A stretch of 64,000 nt of DNA from Branchinecta lynchi (GCA_023053575.1 JAKZAP010000020.1:20083998-20147997), one strand, 5' to 3'; positions 1-12,493 are shown, counted from the stretch's first letter. Program-made: numbers and translations. The notes: a model not told the origin generated them from the letters alone.

Positions 1-1260
1 AAAACCATTTTGTCATCGGACAAGTAGTTCGCCCGGAATCCGGCCAAAACCGGAAAGTTTGTTGAAAATAAAAGTTTTATTTGAAGTTGATTAGATGTTC
101 GATTTAGGGGTAGGAAGACATGCTGAAGACGATGGTGAAAACTATTTTCTCGATGGACAAGTATTTCGACCGGAATCCGGCCCAAACCGGAAAGTTTGTT
201 GAAAGTAAAAGTTTTATTTGAAGTTGATTGAATGTTCGATTTAGAGGTAGGGAGACATGCTGAAGACGATGGTGAAAACTATTTTCTCGACGGACAAGTA
301 TTTCGACCGGAATCCGGCCCAAACCGGAAAGTTTGTTGAAATTAAAAGTTTTATTTGAAATTGATTAGATGTTCGATTTAGGGGTAGGAAGACATGCTGA
401 AGACGATGGTGAAAACTATTTTCTCGATGGACAAGTATTTCGACCGGAATCCGGCCCAAACCGGAAAGTTTGTTGAAAGTAAAAGTTTTATTTGAAGTTG
501 ATTGAATGTTCGATTTAGAGGTAGGGAGACATGCTGAAGACGATGGTGAAAACTATTTTCTCGACGGACAAGTATTTCGACCGGAATCCGGCCCAAACCG
601 GAAAGTTTGTCAAAATTAAAAGTTTTATTTGGAGTTGATTAGATGTTCGATTTAGGGCAAGAAGACATGCTGAACACTTATGTGAAAACAAGTTTCTACC
701 CGGACATGTAGTTCGTCCGGAATCCGGCCAAAACCGGAAAACTGTTGGAAGTCAAAGTTTTATTTCTAGTTGATTAGATAAGCGATTTAGGGGTAAGAAG
801 AGATGCTGAGTCCCTGTGTGACAATCGTATTTTACCCGGACATATTGTTCGACCGGAATCCGGCTGGAATCGGAAAATTTGTTATAAGCTAAATTTCTAT
901 TTGAAGTTGATTAGATGTTCATTACTGGGGAAAGAAGATACCCTGATTTCGTCTTTGAGCTTTCTTTTTTCGCCGGACAAGTAGTTCTGGAGTTCGGCCG
1001 GAACCGGGAAATTGGCAGAAGTGGCAGGAAGTTTTCGTCAAAACAGATATGACTTATAGGGGTAAACACACATGCTGAATCCAAATCTGAACTTGGTTTT
1101 CTCAGGTGATTAGCTATTTGGCCTTAATCTGTTTCTGAATTTTAATTGTAAAAATGTTCAAGGAGTCTGGCGAAGACTGGATCTGGCTAAGACAAGACCC
1201 AGTTGTCTGAATCAAATCTTAGATTTTTGGGATCCCATCGACACCTTTGGTCTTGTTTCT
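1..1260 (+). repeat. F1 element, left-truncated by the window edge, with 137-bp tandem repeats
   Basis: Direct repeats of 137 bp are clearest at 104, 241 and 378 (three short minus-strand frames recur at exactly this spacing) and decay towards 1100. Each unit carries GAATCCGGCCCAAACCGGAA and GACATGCTGAA. The right terminus is at about 1195-1260, with TTTTTGGGATCCCATCGACA and GGTCTTGTT. The same right end recurs at 8093, 9864, 10916, 14744, 17767 and 44979, which defines the family boundary. Confidence 0.85.
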
Positions 1261-1779
1261 TTTGAGATCCCGAAACAAAAGTGAAGGAATATATTTTATT
1301 TCTAAAATATTTTATTTGTTCCTAACTAAGTAATTTGAATCAGTCTTTGTTGATCTTTCGATAGACTATGATTTTATTTGTGAACTGAGGATTTGAAAAA
1401 TTGATGCATCCAAAGCTATTTGTGTTTTTAATAATATTACCTTAAATTGCACTTCAGAGCAATCTAAGATATAATCCTGATGCGATGCTCCTATGGGTGG
1501 TGGTTCTGGTAATTGGTTCATCTAGTTCTTGGTACTGGATTCCGGCGAATCCCAGTACAACTTCCAGGGTTTTGTTTCCCATTCAGTGTCCACAGACCGT
1601 TTGAAGGCTTCTACAGTCTTTCCACAGACCGTTTGAAGGCTTCTACGGTCTTGGAAGTAACAGACTCTTCTGACAGATCATTCCGAAGTGAGATGATTCG
1701 GTTCTGGAAGAAATGACTCCGGGTTCTTGTTTTTGAGAATGGCTTCTCCCAGGCGTCCCTCGTGAATTGAACGAGCATT
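1261..1779. other. No gene recognised; contains a 32-bp tandem duplication
   Basis: No gene or known element seen. At 1591-1654 a 32-bp unit starting CACAGACCGTTTGAAGGCTT occurs twice in direct tandem with one difference. Confidence 0.6.
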
Positions 1780-2173
1780 AATTGCGTTTTTGATCCGAAT
1801 TCTCCGTTCCGAATTCGCGCTTCTGAATTCTCGATTCTCGTACAAATTACCGTTTTTGCTCCTCTGACTTCTCCATTCTCGCTTTTGACAAAAACACTTA
1901 TTTTGCAACTCGTCCGCAACCCGGTATACGTGTATATGCATATTGAACACCCGAACTCTGTTGACCAATCAGGGAGGAGAACGGAGAGAGGAGAATCGAC
2001 AATTCACCGTCGGAGCAAATTCTCGATTCTGCAGAATCGCGAGGCTTTCCCCGTTGTCGATTCTGACAAAAATGCAAGAAAAGGAGAATTCACTTCATCT
2101 GAATAGTCCAAAAACGCGAAATAGGAGAATTCGGAGGAGAATCGCGAGGAGAATTTGGATAAAAAACGGAACT
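1780..2173. mobile_element. MITE M1, AGTTGCG-type ends, 3-bp TSD ATT
   Basis: Ends AATTGCGTTTTTGATCC and (reverse) AGTTCCGTTTTTTATCC. Flanked by ATT at 1777-1779 and ATT at 2174-2176. The interior is a loose palindrome rich in GAATTCTC and GAGAATTC motifs, and it is shared with M2 at 15273-15562. No coding capacity; the overlapping open frames here are palindrome shadows. Confidence 0.75.
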
Positions 2174-2559
2174 ATTGTGTTCTTACATAATACTTATACT
2201 TATATATCTTTTATTTCCTTAATAGCTCGTACAATTCACTCGCTGGCATTGCATTGTCGTACAGTTTACCACCGACACATATAATAACACTATAAAAGAC
2301 ATTTTGATAATAAGTTTAAAAAATTGACAGTCGACACTTAATATATACAATTTACCTTACTAATTACTTCATAGAATTAAAGTGGTGTATGAAATAGGGT
2401 ACAAAGGACTTGAGTTACCTATCAGTAAATGTGTATTTGGGCGAACAAGTCTCGGACAATTATCAGTTGCTGCTTTGTGTCTGGTGTTCGGTCGATTAGG
2501 GTCTGGTACTTCAAAGTCCGGTAATATAGTTCTATGAAGGTCTGAGGTCAGGCATTTGC
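2174..2559. other. No gene recognised, AT-rich
   Basis: AT-rich sequence with no recognisable coding or repeat structure. Confidence 0.5.
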
Positions 2560-2775
2560 GTCCAAAGTCAATTGTCAGTTTGTGTCGTTTATCAGAAAGA
2601 GTAGAGAGACAAGCTTTGCCAATCCATCTTCATAAGAAGTGTAGGTTGGGCCAAGGATAATCTTCAAGACCCTCTTCTGGATACTTTCCAGTCTGTCCGT
2701 CTGTAAGTCCCGGATGCCAGACTGCACAAGAGTACTCTATACAAGGACGGATGTACGTAATAGTATGTCGTAATA
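2560..2775 (-). pseudogene. LINE reverse transcriptase remnant (C-terminal region), frameshifted
   Basis: Read on the minus strand, one frame gives YIRPCIEYSCAVWHPGL and, after a single frameshift near 2688, the next frame gives LESIQKRVLKIILGPTYTSY. This is the palm/thumb C-terminal region of Jockey/CR1-type reverse transcriptases and is the same motif order as the better copies at 5457-6056 and 33146-33658. It is a dead fragment without tail or 5' part. Confidence 0.8.
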
Positions 2776-3255
2776 GTAATAGTATGTCCGTTTGTCTATT
2801 AGCATTTCAGTTTAGATATGAGTTAGGATTTTGTTCAGGATTTGAGTGAAAGTCATATGTGTTGAAGTATAGGTTAGGTTACAAGATATGCAGAATAGAG
2901 ATTTTAATTTAGGCTGTGGAGTAGGCAGAAATTGCCTATTGTCTCAGTCTCCCTAAAAAGTCACTATATTTAGGAGTAGGTTAAGTGTGGGTGTTGCCAG
3001 TTAATTTGAGAGACAAATGCTTTGCTTTCTTTTTTGTGGGAACAGAGACAGGCTCAATCCATTTCGGAAATCTGCAAGTAAAATGTTTTGTCCGAGGTCC
3101 GTTAGTGTTACAACATGTAAGAACGCTGGATCTATATTTTTACTTTGTCTTCTTGCCGAACGCTTATTTGGAATCCGGCGTAAAATATGAAATTCGAAAT
3201 GTCGATAGTCGAGTAAATGGACATGTTGTCTATCAAATTTCTGATGTCAATCAGT
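2776..3255. other. No gene recognised
   Basis: No convincing gene or repeat. A 120-residue open frame (2985-3347) starts here but runs into the F2 repeat and resembles nothing I know. Confidence 0.4.
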
Positions 3256-4640
3256 CTATGGTACTTATACCGATCACTTTTCCGTCGGTCTGTTGGTCGG
3301 TCGGTCAGTCTACTGTTCTCGAGTTAGGGTACTTCCAGATGTGCTAGGACCATGAAGCTTGGCAGGCGTATCAGGGACCCGACCAAACAAAATTAGAAAT
3401 AGTCACTTCACCGATCCGACCACCGTGGGTGGGATGGAGTGAGGGCGAATCTGGAATCTTGAGGTATTATGCAACTTTTGATCGGGGGATCGGCTCTTAA
3501 CGAACCCTGATATTTGGAAAGACCTTGTGTCTTTCCCGATGTCACATTTCATTTCAAGTCCGGACCGGATCCGGCGACTTTTGGGGACTTGGGAGGGGAA
3601 AACAGGAAATCTTGTGGCACGCTCAGAGTGGAGGGATCGGGATGAAACTTGGTGGGAAGAACAAGAACAAACCCTAGATGCATAGTTGACAGGACCGGAC
3701 AGGATCCGTGCACTATGGCGGGAGTTGGAGGGGGGGGATTCCGGTGATCCCGGGTTAAGCTATTTCCAGATGTGCTAGAACGATGAAATTTGGCATACTC
3801 GACCAAACTTACTTAAGTAAGAACAGTAGTCTCCCCGATCATCGAAGGGGGAGTGCATGGAGGGGAATCCGGGATCGTGATGTATGTTTTCGAATAATGC
3901 ATAAAACAGATACGTCAGCTACGATGCTTTGGCAGCGATATTTCGGCTCTTCTTGGCAAGGGTCCTGGTCAGGCTGTCAGTCTTCATGATAAACATTCTT
4001 TGAGCCCATGCTGACTTTGAAACATTTATTCAAACAATGTTTACAACGGATACGTCAGCTACGATTCTTCATCAGCGACGTTGACCCAGAGGATTGACAG
4101 CCTGACGAGGACCCTTGCCAAGAAGGGCCGAGATATCGCTGATGAAGAATCGTAGCTGACGCATCCGTTGTCAACGTTGTTTGAATAAAAGTCTTCATGG
4201 TCAACGTCGGGGAAGCCGGAAGGAACAATGTTTATGTTTCGCACGGGTGACCGGATCTTTGTGAAAATTTATATTTTGAAGTCTCATTTCAGGTCCGAAT
4301 CGGATCCGATGACTTTGGGGGAGTTGGAGGGGGGAACCGGAAATCTTGTGAGGGATCGGGATAAAACTAATTGGGAATAATAACGAGCCGCAGATACATC
4401 GTTGATAGAACCGGACTGGATCCGGGCACTGTGGGGGGAGTTGGAGGGGGGGTCGGAATTCCGGTGATTGCAAGTTAAGATACTTCAAGATGTGCTAGGA
4501 CGATGCAACTTTGCGGGCACATTAGAGACCCGACAAGATTGACTTGGAAATAGTCACTTCCCAGATCCGACCATCTTGGAGGGGAGAATGGAGAGAGGGA
4601 AAAATCCAGAAACCTGAGTCATGCACAACTTTCGAACCGG
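3256..4640 (-). repeat. F2 element, degraded, split by an F3 foldback at 3898-4243
   Basis: Begins with a decayed TATGGCACTT end and a run of CGGTCGGTCNGTC-like repeats, then the F2 body with recurring GATGAAACTTGGC and GGATCCGG...GGGGGAGTTGGAGGGG blocks. The body is interrupted by F3 sequence between about 3898 and 4243 and resumes after it. Orientation is opposite to the complete copy at 33968-35625. Confidence 0.65.
3898..4243. repeat. F3 foldback repeat nested in F2
   Basis: Two F3 arms face each other. One reads ATACGTCAGCTACGATG then TTCGGCTCTTCTTGGCAAGG; the other reads GAGGACCCTTGCCAAGAAGG then GAATCGTAGCTGACGCATCC. The arms can fold into a long hairpin. Related F3 pieces occur at 14466, 21583, 21950, 22340, 22510, 41195, 55562 and 58265. 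Confidence 0.65.
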
Positions 4641-4669
4641 TTATCAGATCTTAATGAAACTTGAACCGG

Positions 4670-4743
4670 AAATAATCCGAGTCTGCTCGAAGCGCCGCGA
4701 TTTTTCTTGAAAACAGTAGATTTCTCTTCAAGACAGTCGGTTT
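4670..4743. repeat. Fragment related to the hAT-like MITE at 42131
   Basis: AATAATCCGAGTCTGCTCGA followed by CGCCGCGATTTTTCTTGAAA resembles the interior of 42185-42290 and of 43280-43315. No ends are preserved. Confidence 0.4.
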
Positions 4744-5334
4744 TTATGGCACTTCGCTCAAGTGCCATATACCGATCACTTTTCGGTCTGTCTGTCGGTC
4801 GGTCCACTGTTCTCGAATTAGGGTCTTCGTAGGCATATCAGAGTCCCAACCCAACTAATATGGAAATAGTCGCTTCACCGATCCAACCACCGTGGGGGGA
4901 GTGGATGGAGGGGGAAGATGGAGTTTGGAGGTACGTATAAGTTTGGAACGGGTGATCGTATCTTCATGAAACTTGATATTTATTTTGGAAAGACCTCTTG
5001 TCGCAGATGCCCATTTCAAGTCTTGACCGGATCCGATGAATGTATGGGGGAGGGGGGGGGGTCTTGTGACACGCTAAGAGAAGCTCGATTGGGACGAAAC
5101 TTGGTGGGTAGAAGAAGCACAAGCCCTAGTAGGAGGGGGGGGGGGGGGAGGAATGCTAGCGATTGCGAGTTAAGGTACTTCCATATGTGCTAGGACGATG
5201 AAACTTATCTTGAAAATTAGAGGCTTGATAAGATTGGCTTACAAATAGTCAGTGGGGGGAGTGGAGGGAGGGGGAGTCCTGAATCTTAAGGTATGTACGT
5301 ATAACTTTCGAACGTGTGATCGGATCTTAATGAA
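4744..5334 (-). repeat. F2 element, truncated by a LINE
   Basis: Starts with the hairpin end TTATGGCACTTCGCTCAAGT, a GTCTGTCTGTCGGTCGG run and the F2 body, with poly-G runs at 5040-5065 and 5140-5152. It stops where the GAGAGAGAGATA tail of the minus-strand LINE begins (5336). Confidence 0.65.
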
Positions 5335-6057
5335 AGAGAGAGAGATAGGTTTATTTAGACAACATCGTAGCTGACAGCTAATTTGCGTTGCTTCACTATA
5401 CTAAATTACAAACTAACAAAAAAAACAAAAAAAGAGAAAATATCACTTGGCTTTGTTTAGCAAATTCGTAAAAAAAAAGGTACAAACGAATTTGCGTGGC
5501 GGTTCGTTCGCGAAGCTACTGGAACCAGTTTATTTTGGTGACGCATACGGTTGTTGGGCGGTGCTGTGGGTGGTAAGATGTCTCGATGCTGGGGTTTGGA
5601 GAGAAGAAACTTCCCAAACCTCAGGATAATCTGCTCGTATCTGTGGGCCAACGTGGGGAGATGGAGTTTAGCAAGCGCTTCACCATAAGATAGCTGTCGA
5701 TCGCCAATAATAATGAACAAGGCCCGCTTTTGCACCGACTCAAGTTCTTGGATGAGGTATACAGTACGCAGTGCTGCAGGTCCCCATAGTGGGCTTGCAT
5801 ATTCCAGAACTGGACGGACGGATGAAAGATAAGCTAGCAAAAGGCACTGGACATCACAGCCAAATCTACGCATTGTACTTAAAGACTGCCGACGTGCATT
5901 TCCGTCTTTGACAACATTTTCAACGTGCAAGGCGACAGAACAATCACTGGAAAAAGTAACTCCCAAAATCTTTATTGAGTCGACAATCGGAAACGGAACA
6001 TGCGGTTGGCTGAAAGTGCGCTTCAACGGATTGAAAAAGTCATAGCTTGGAAACACT
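5335..6057 (-). pseudogene. Non-LTR retrotransposon 3' end: reverse transcriptase C-terminus, 3' UTR and tail
   Basis: The minus-strand frame 6056-5457 is about 200 residues. It contains IKILGVTFSSD, VRPVLEYASPLWG, LESVQKRALFIIIG and, at the end, NSFVPFFLRIC: the thumb and C-terminal connection of a Jockey/CR1-like reverse transcriptase. The stop at about 5457 is followed by a 3' UTR and a (TCTC)n-type tail at 5336-5347. The catalytic Y-X-D-D palm motif is missing, so this is a 5'-truncated or interrupted copy. A MITE (M3, 6058-7059) sits exactly at its upstream edge with a 3-bp target duplication, and the sequence at 7063-7190 may be its displaced continuation. Confidence 0.85.
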
Positions 6058-7059
6058 AGTTGCGTTTTTGTTCGGCTTTTGCCTTTCCCTTTTCAGCTTT
6101 GGCTTTTTATCGTTTTCAGGCCTTTTTTAACATTCTCGCGTTTTCGCAAGTTGCCGTTACTACTAAGGACTTTTCACTTTTCTCGGATGAAAACGCTATT
6201 TTGACAAATGTCATTTTATTTGTATTTTACATGCACTTCAAATTTTTCATCTTCAAAATCCGAGACCGTCTCGAAATACTGATTTTCACATTGAATCAAA
6301 TTCCTCTTTTGTTGGATTTTCGGATAAACTGGCTAGAGTAGCGAGGCAAAAAGCCAAAAGGAGAGCGTAACTTGGTCACCTACCAAGGTTCAAGGTTTAA
6401 TTTACACTTCTGTATAAAATCAAAATAAATAGGGTCAAGCCGGGGACACAAGGTCGATTGACAAAAACCCGGTACAATATATAACAAACATATTTTACCT
6501 ATAACTAATTACATAAATAAATGTTAATAATTCCATGACTCATCACCAGACGGGAACCCGCCCCACAAACCCACCGACACTCGGCAAGATCAACCCGAAA
6601 TCCCACAAAAAAAAAAATACCCAATGCGCAAGCGAGGGTTACCGATGGCCGACAACTAATATGGACCCCAACCAAAACATATCAACAACAAACAAATAAA
6701 AGTTTACTTTAATTTTTGTTTATCGATGATTCTTGAATTTATTTATAAGTATAGAATTAAGTTGCTTTTTTATATTTGGAAGAGATTTACTGATATCAAT
6801 ATATTGTAATTAAAGATGCCATGAACCTGTGATTGAAAAATATGGTGAGAACCGCGATCTCTCAGTGGTTAATTTAAGGTGCTGCATTTTCCAAAGTTCG
6901 CCTTTTTGCAAAGAGCCGAGGGAAAAGGCGAAAGTCGGCGTTTGCCTTTTCGACAAAAACGGGAAATTGTCAAACAGTGCTTAGGACCATTTTACGAAAA
7001 CGCAAAAAAAGTAAAAAGCCGTCGAAAAGGCGTGTGAAAAGTCGAACGAAAACGCAACT
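6058..7059. mobile_element. MITE M3, AGTTGCG-type ends, 3-bp TSD ACT
   Basis: Ends AGTTGCGTTTTTGTTCGGCT and, reversed, AGTTGCGTTTTCGTTCGACT. Flanked by ACT at 6055-6057 and ACT at 7060-7062. The interior arms carry repeated CTTTTGCC and GGCGAAAG motifs in inverted order. About 1 kb, non-coding. Confidence 0.8.
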
Positions 7060-7062
7060 ACT

Positions 7063-8092
7063 ATTTCGTATTTGGATTGGTTTTTCTGCAGGCAATGTTA
7101 ATGGAAGTCATACAGATAGGGATGATACTTGGTACTCTTCATTCAGGTGTCCTTTAACTGATTTACCCGTTTAGCGCTGTCAAATATAAATAAATGACCA
7201 ACACGCCCACCCGGGATTTTTTTTTTCTTAATTCAGTTTATTTATTAACATAAACAGATCATACACTGTAAACTAACTACACCCTAAGTGAGCACTGCCC
7301 TTAACGGATGACGGTATTCATTAACTATTTAGAAAGAAATACAAGGAAAAAGAAAAGGAAAAGAAGAAGAATGGCAAAGAAAACAAACGCAAATTAATCA
7401 AACAAAAGAGAGTCGGACTGTATTATGCAGTGTCTTAGAGGGACACTAATCCCCAGGCAGCGAAAAATGAAAATGTGAACCGCTTCCCTTTTCCATTGCG
7501 CCTCGTAAACTGATTCATTATTACTCCGTTGGTTCCCCTAGTATCTCTTAGGCAACACTCTTCAGTCACTCCTGGAACTCCTTTAGGATAGGAAGCTTGA
7601 TTGGATATTTCTCATCAGAAGATCTAGCGTCGGGTAACCTGCCATTCGGAGTCTGATATTAGGTGAAGTGACTTGTTGTTCATTTGAATTAAGGGGTTTG
7701 TTGCCAGTTGCCGCCTTCACATTTGTCTGTGCCCACCTAGCCAACTACCCACATTCCCACACACCTTTGCTCCTGTTGCAAAGTTTCGGCAGTGTTTAGT
7801 CTAGGTCCTTTAACCCTAGGTTGACACAGATGGTCACACTGAGGCAATATCGACCAACGCCGAGATTTTCTTCGCCAAAATCGGCGATTTCTGTTGCTTC
7901 GTCAGGCGAAAATTCAACTTTAATCGGGAGACAGTACGATTTTATGCACGCATTACACTATCAAAAGAATAGCTCAACTAATAGTAATAATTATGATCCT
8001 CTCTACTAATTAGCCTAGATATAATGGAGCAACGAGAGAAAAATAAAGAAAAATATAAACATGACGGCCCACAACTGAGAAACACCAAGTGA
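7063..8092. other. No complete gene; possible LINE remnants
   Basis: 7063-7190 may be upstream LINE sequence displaced by M3. From 7218, a poly-T/pyrimidine start followed by TTCAGTTTATTTATTAAC looks like a minus-strand LINE 3' end with a poly(A) tail. The rest (7450-8090) holds nothing recognisable. Confidence 0.4.
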
Positions 8093-8190
8093 ACAAGACC
8101 AAAGTTTTCGATGGGATCCCAAAAAATCTAATATTTAATCCAGACAACTGGGTCTTGTCTTCGCCAGATCCAGTCAACAGCAACATGGAC
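8093..8190 (-). repeat. F1 right end, solo
   Basis: AACAAGACCAAAGTTTTCGA, TGGGATCCCAAAAAATCTAA and GACAACTGGGTCTTGTCTTC match the F1 right terminus in reverse. No F1 body follows. Confidence 0.7.
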
Positions 8191-9863
8191 GACCCTTTTG
8201 ATGATTCACTTTTAGAAAAATTAATCATTTTTTATTATTTTAATTATTTTAAGGGTTATTTTTAATTATTTTTCGCCTTTAATTCTGTTGCCGACGAAAA
8301 TTCAGTGTGAACATCCAGGCGATAAAAATTGTCTCTCGCTGCGATTGAAAAATCTCATTCAGCGCCGCGATTTGCTCTCTGTGAACCTCGGGTAACAGAC
8401 ATAAAAGGTGAACCCGGAAAGATTGTCCAAATAGGTGTTGCAAGGTGTATTACGGCGTATAAGGCTTACAGATTCCTCTTTTCTCGGAGTGCGCTATAAT
8501 AAGGTGAATAAGGAGATTAGACTCGCGTTCTATTCTCGCTTATGCAGGGCCAATTAGATCGCTTGGTTGCTTCCGCCAGCGGGCCGAGGAAAGGAGCAGC
8601 GCCGTCAGGGTTGCCACGGGAAGCAGTAAAGTTCTACTTTGTTGGAAGCTGAAGAAACCACTTTTCTTCAAAGTTTGTTCTGTTACGACTGTTTATTGTT
8701 AGTTCGAGGACCAATGCTATCCATCCGTAGATTTAAAGGCCCTCTCTTGCTTATTCTGCCTCTTATAATATACTTAGCTCCCATATGGAATTATAAGCTT
8801 CTAAAATCCCCATCTTTCTCCATTGTTTTATTTCGTCACTACGAATCTTTAGCGCTTTTTCAGCCTTGCCGAGTTTTCCCGTCATCCAACGAAAAGTTTG
8901 CAGGAATCTCCAACGTCCGCTGACAACTCTTTCACACATAAGGATGTGATAATCTTCTGTTTTTTTCGTTCGTTTAGTTGCTTAGTTTTCCAACTTTTTA
9001 ACCAAGGCACGTTGAGTTTTCAAATGTTTCGCGCCCAGCCGCCGCGTCGGAGAGCAGGAAGGCTGGATATAGTCGACACGAGCTAACAAGATAATCGCTA
9101 GTTTCAGGTGGAAAATAACGGTATTTTCGAAAACAGTTTTTCTGACCCAATTCATACGGAAAATATCATTTCCAGTGAGAGTTGTGCTTTAATAGCTTTT
9201 TTACAATATATCGGTCATCAAATTGTACTCGTGTACTTCATGTAGTACCGGAACACTTTTTCTGATCTTTAGAAACTCGATAAATCGTATCAGCGTGGCA
9301 ACACCGAACGCTGCATTGGTAAGAACCTTCGTGGTTCCTATTTGAACAGGCGTGTGTATTAAGACGTAAAAGTCGTCTATAGCGCTATTCAGCTTAATAC
9401 ACCTATTTGGACAGTGCTTAAGTCTTTGCTTATAAGGACATAGCACTATGGAATGAAATATCTCTGTGTATTAGGAACGCAACAGTCTTTCAGAAAAAAA
9501 TTAACCAAAATAGTTATTTACAAGTGTATTCGTTGGGAGTTGATATTTGTACTATTTGTACTTGATATTTGTGTTTAGATAATGAGGTTTCGGTTTATGA
9601 TTGAATAAGTATAATTCATCAGTGGATGGACCACTTACTTGTATGTTCCCATTCATAGGCCGTAGCGGACATGCAGTTTGTTGAGGAAATAAATCTGAAT
9701 CTTTTACTGAATGTATTTGCCGCGCTGATAGATTCCTCAAGTTCCGGTCGGTTAGATTCCCAAGGTTCCAGATAACAGAAACTATTCAAGTATTTGTTTA
9801 TGTGCGAGATTTGACATACAATAAATGGAAATTTTTTTATTTGCTGAGAAGGGAATACTAAAG
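8191..9863. other. No gene or repeat recognised
   Basis: About 1.7 kb. The open frames at 8639-8923 and 9201-9446 are under 100 residues, carry no known motif and have no splice context that I could interpret. Confidence 0.5.
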
Positions 9864-10883
9864 GAACAAGATCAAAGGTTTCGGTGGGATCCCAAAAATC
9901 TAGTATTTGATCCAGACAGTTGCGAACGAACTACCATACTTGTCCAGAAAAAAAAAAGTTCAGGAAACGAATTCATCGTATCTCCTTATCCGTATAAAGA
10001 ACATCTAATCAACTTCAAGTAAAACTTTAACTTATTAAACAAAATCCGGTTTCAACCAGATTCCGAACGAACTATATGTCTCGATAACATTTTCATATAC
10101 AGATTCAGCGTGTCTTCTTACAAATCTGTCATCTAATCAACTTCAAATAAAACTTTTGCTTTTAACAAGTTTTACGGTTTTGGTCTTATTCCGGGCAAAC
10201 AAGTTTCCCGGGTAGAAAATAATTTTCACATAAGTGTTCAGCATGTCTTCTTACCCCTAAATCGAACATCTAATCAACTTCAAATAAAACTTTTACTTTT
10301 AACAGACTTTCCGGTTTTGGCCGAATTCCGCCAGAAAAAATGGTTTTCACCGTCGTGTGCAGCATGTCTTCCTACCCCTAAATCGAACATCGAATCAATT
10401 TCAAATAATACTTTTACTTTTAACAGACTTTCCGGTTTTGGCCGGATTCCGGGCTAGTTACTTGTCCGGCAAAAAAAAAAGGTTTTCACCATCGTGTTCA
10501 GCATTAAAGACAGTAAAAGTGGGTGGTGTCTTTGTTCAGCATGTCTTCTTACCCCTAAATCGAACGTCTACTGATGACAAAATGGTTTTCACCGTCGTTT
10601 TCAGCATGTCTTCTTACCCCATAACCGACTATCACATTATATGTTTATAAATATTTCATTTGCCCCTTAATTTAAACCCCCTGCCTCACCCCTAAATGTA
10701 GGGCTACAGAGCCCATCTACGAACTCAACCTTACTCTTGACCCAAACAACCCTTACACCAAGTTTCATCAAAATATCTCATTCCTTTCGAGAGTTATAGT
10801 GCGCACAGACGGACGTACGGACAGACGGACAACTTTTATGATGTCATAGGTATCCCTGCACTTACGTTTTGGGATCCCAAAAA
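9864..10883 (-). repeat. F1 element, complete copy
   Basis: Both ends are present in reverse: the right end (AACAAGATCAAAGG, GTGGGATCCCAAAAATC) at 9864-9920 and the left end (TCCCTGCACTTACGTTTTGG, GATCCCAAAAA) at 10852-10883. Between them lie about five decayed 137-bp units, then ATATCTCATTCCTTTCGAGA and a GACGGACGTACGGACAGACG run. Confidence 0.8.
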
Positions 10884-10915
10884 TACTTGTATAGGCCTGG
10901 CTATAAACAAAGGAA

Positions 10916-11618
10916 AACAAGACCGAAGGTTTTGATGGAATCTCAAAGCGTAACATTTATCGAACTTCTTCGTCCACATTATCAGGTCTTTTAGATTTTC
11001 AATCTTCATCAGACCCCAGTAACATATTATTCATCACTAACCAACCTCTTGATCTCCTAGGTAATTCCTTTGTGTCTTTAATATCCAGTCCAGCCTAGAT
11101 TATGACGGGAATACCATGTCTCGTCGAAAACTCGGAGGATATTCTGATCCGACATGTTCTTTAGCTGTATATACATCGGCATAATCGGAGGATTCTCTTC
11201 TTTCGAAAACCAGTTTTCATCAAAACGCGATCTTCCAACATCTACACGAAAATAAACAGCTTGGCAAAGATATTTTTTGAAACTGACAAATTTTTATTTT
11301 CGACCGATTTCGGGGAAGCCGGACGACCCACTGACTCGTAGGAAAACGGAGAAAAAAATACCAATTTTCTGTGTCTTCTTACCACTGAATCGAAACTCCG
11401 GAAACCCAATGAACAACAACAACAAGTTTCAGATATGGATTCAGCATGTTTCCTTATCCTTAAATAGTCTATCTAATCACCAGTATTTTGATCCAAAGCA
11501 TCCTCACACCAAGTTTGAACAAAATATCTCAACCCCTTCGAGAGCTATCGGCTAACAGACGGACAAGTTGTACTAAGTCATAGAAATCCCTGTACTTACT
11601 TTTTGCTATTCCAAAAAG
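10916..11618 (-). repeat. F1 element, degenerate second copy
   Basis: Starts AACAAGACCGAAGGTTTTGA directly after the preceding F1. It keeps one recognisable unit (TCAGCATGTTTCCTTATCCT) and the left-end block ACAGACGGACAAGTTGTACT. More diverged than its neighbour. Confidence 0.6.
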
Positions 11619-12023
11619 AATGAATGAGATTGACTTTGTAAATGTACTCGGGTATTCTTAAAAGTGTGTTGAATTCTGTTTACATGTGAAGTGATGTATA
11701 CTGTTCCAGAGTTCAGTGCTTTTTGGGATCCCAAAACGTTAGTGGAGGGATACCTATGACATCGCAAAAGTTGTCTGTCTGTCCGTCCGTCTGTCAGCAC
11801 GATAACTCTCGAAGGGAAAGAGATATTTTGATGAAACTTGGTGTGAAGATTATTTGGGTCACGGGTAAGGTCAAGTTCGTAGATGGGATCTGTAGCCCTA
11901 CATTTAGGGGTGGGGGAGGCGGGTCAAAATAAGGGGCAAACAAAATATTTTTAAACAGCTAATGTGATAGTCGATTATGGGGTAAGAAGACATGCTGAAC
12001 TCGATGATATATGGTTGGAGAAT

Positions 12024-12052
12024 CCCCACGCCAAGATTAACTTGGCGTGGGG
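12024..12052. other. Perfect 12-bp stem hairpin
   Basis: CCCCACGCCAAG at 12024-12035, loop ATTAA, and the exact complement CTTGGCGTGGGG at 12041-12052. It lies at the boundary between F1 sequence and an inserted MITE end, so it may be part of that MITE family's terminus. Confidence 0.85.
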
Positions 12053-12061
12053 CTTATTTCG

Positions 12062-12200
12062 AAAGAAAGAGAAAACCGTAATTTTCGTGTTTTTTTTCAT
12101 GATCAGCTAATTATCCCTCCAGGATGATGTGCGAGGCATAAATATAAATTCGGATATTTCGGTTGCACTTCCGGCAAACGGTCCTCAAAAGGAACGGAAT
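12062..12200. mobile_element. Fragment of the AAAGAAATAGAAAACC MITE family
   Basis: GAAAGAAAGAGAAAACCGTA, ATTTTCGTG, then TGATCAGCTAATTATCCCTC and CGGATATTTCGGTTGCACTT, as in the complete copy at 37808-38275. Confidence 0.65.
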
Positions 12201-12493
12201 CCGGCCAGAACCGGAAATTTAGCTAAATATAAAGTTTTCCGTAAATAAGATTAGAGATTCGAGGTATCCGTGAACAGACAAGCAGAATCTATTTAAACTT
12301 TATTTTCTTGCCGGACAATTAGCTCGGCCGAAATCTGGCAAAACCGGAAATCCGTTAAAGTTTTATCTGAATATGATTGGAAGTCCGGTATAAATGTAAA
12401 AAGACATGCTGAATCCATTTTTGAACTTCATTTTTACGCCGGACAGAAAGTTTGCCGAAAATTCAATAGAAATTCATACTCCGTCTTGTATTC

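Larger units (their letters stand above)
11720..12490 (+). repeat. F1 element with inserted hairpin and MITE
   Basis: Left end GGGATCCCAAAACGTTAGTG followed by GTCTGTCTGTCCGTCCGTCT and the GAAACTTGGTGTGAAGATTA block, then CCGG-bearing units. It is interrupted at 12012-12200 by a perfect hairpin and a MITE end. The right end is missing. Confidence 0.75.

Noticed and set aside
104..596. Three near-identical 72-residue minus-strand proteins
   Set aside because: They are one 137-bp DNA repeat read three times; the frame is closed in other copies of the same element.
1..1000. CRISPR-like direct repeats
   Set aside because: Units are contiguous 137-bp tandems without unique spacers, in a eukaryotic intron-containing locus.
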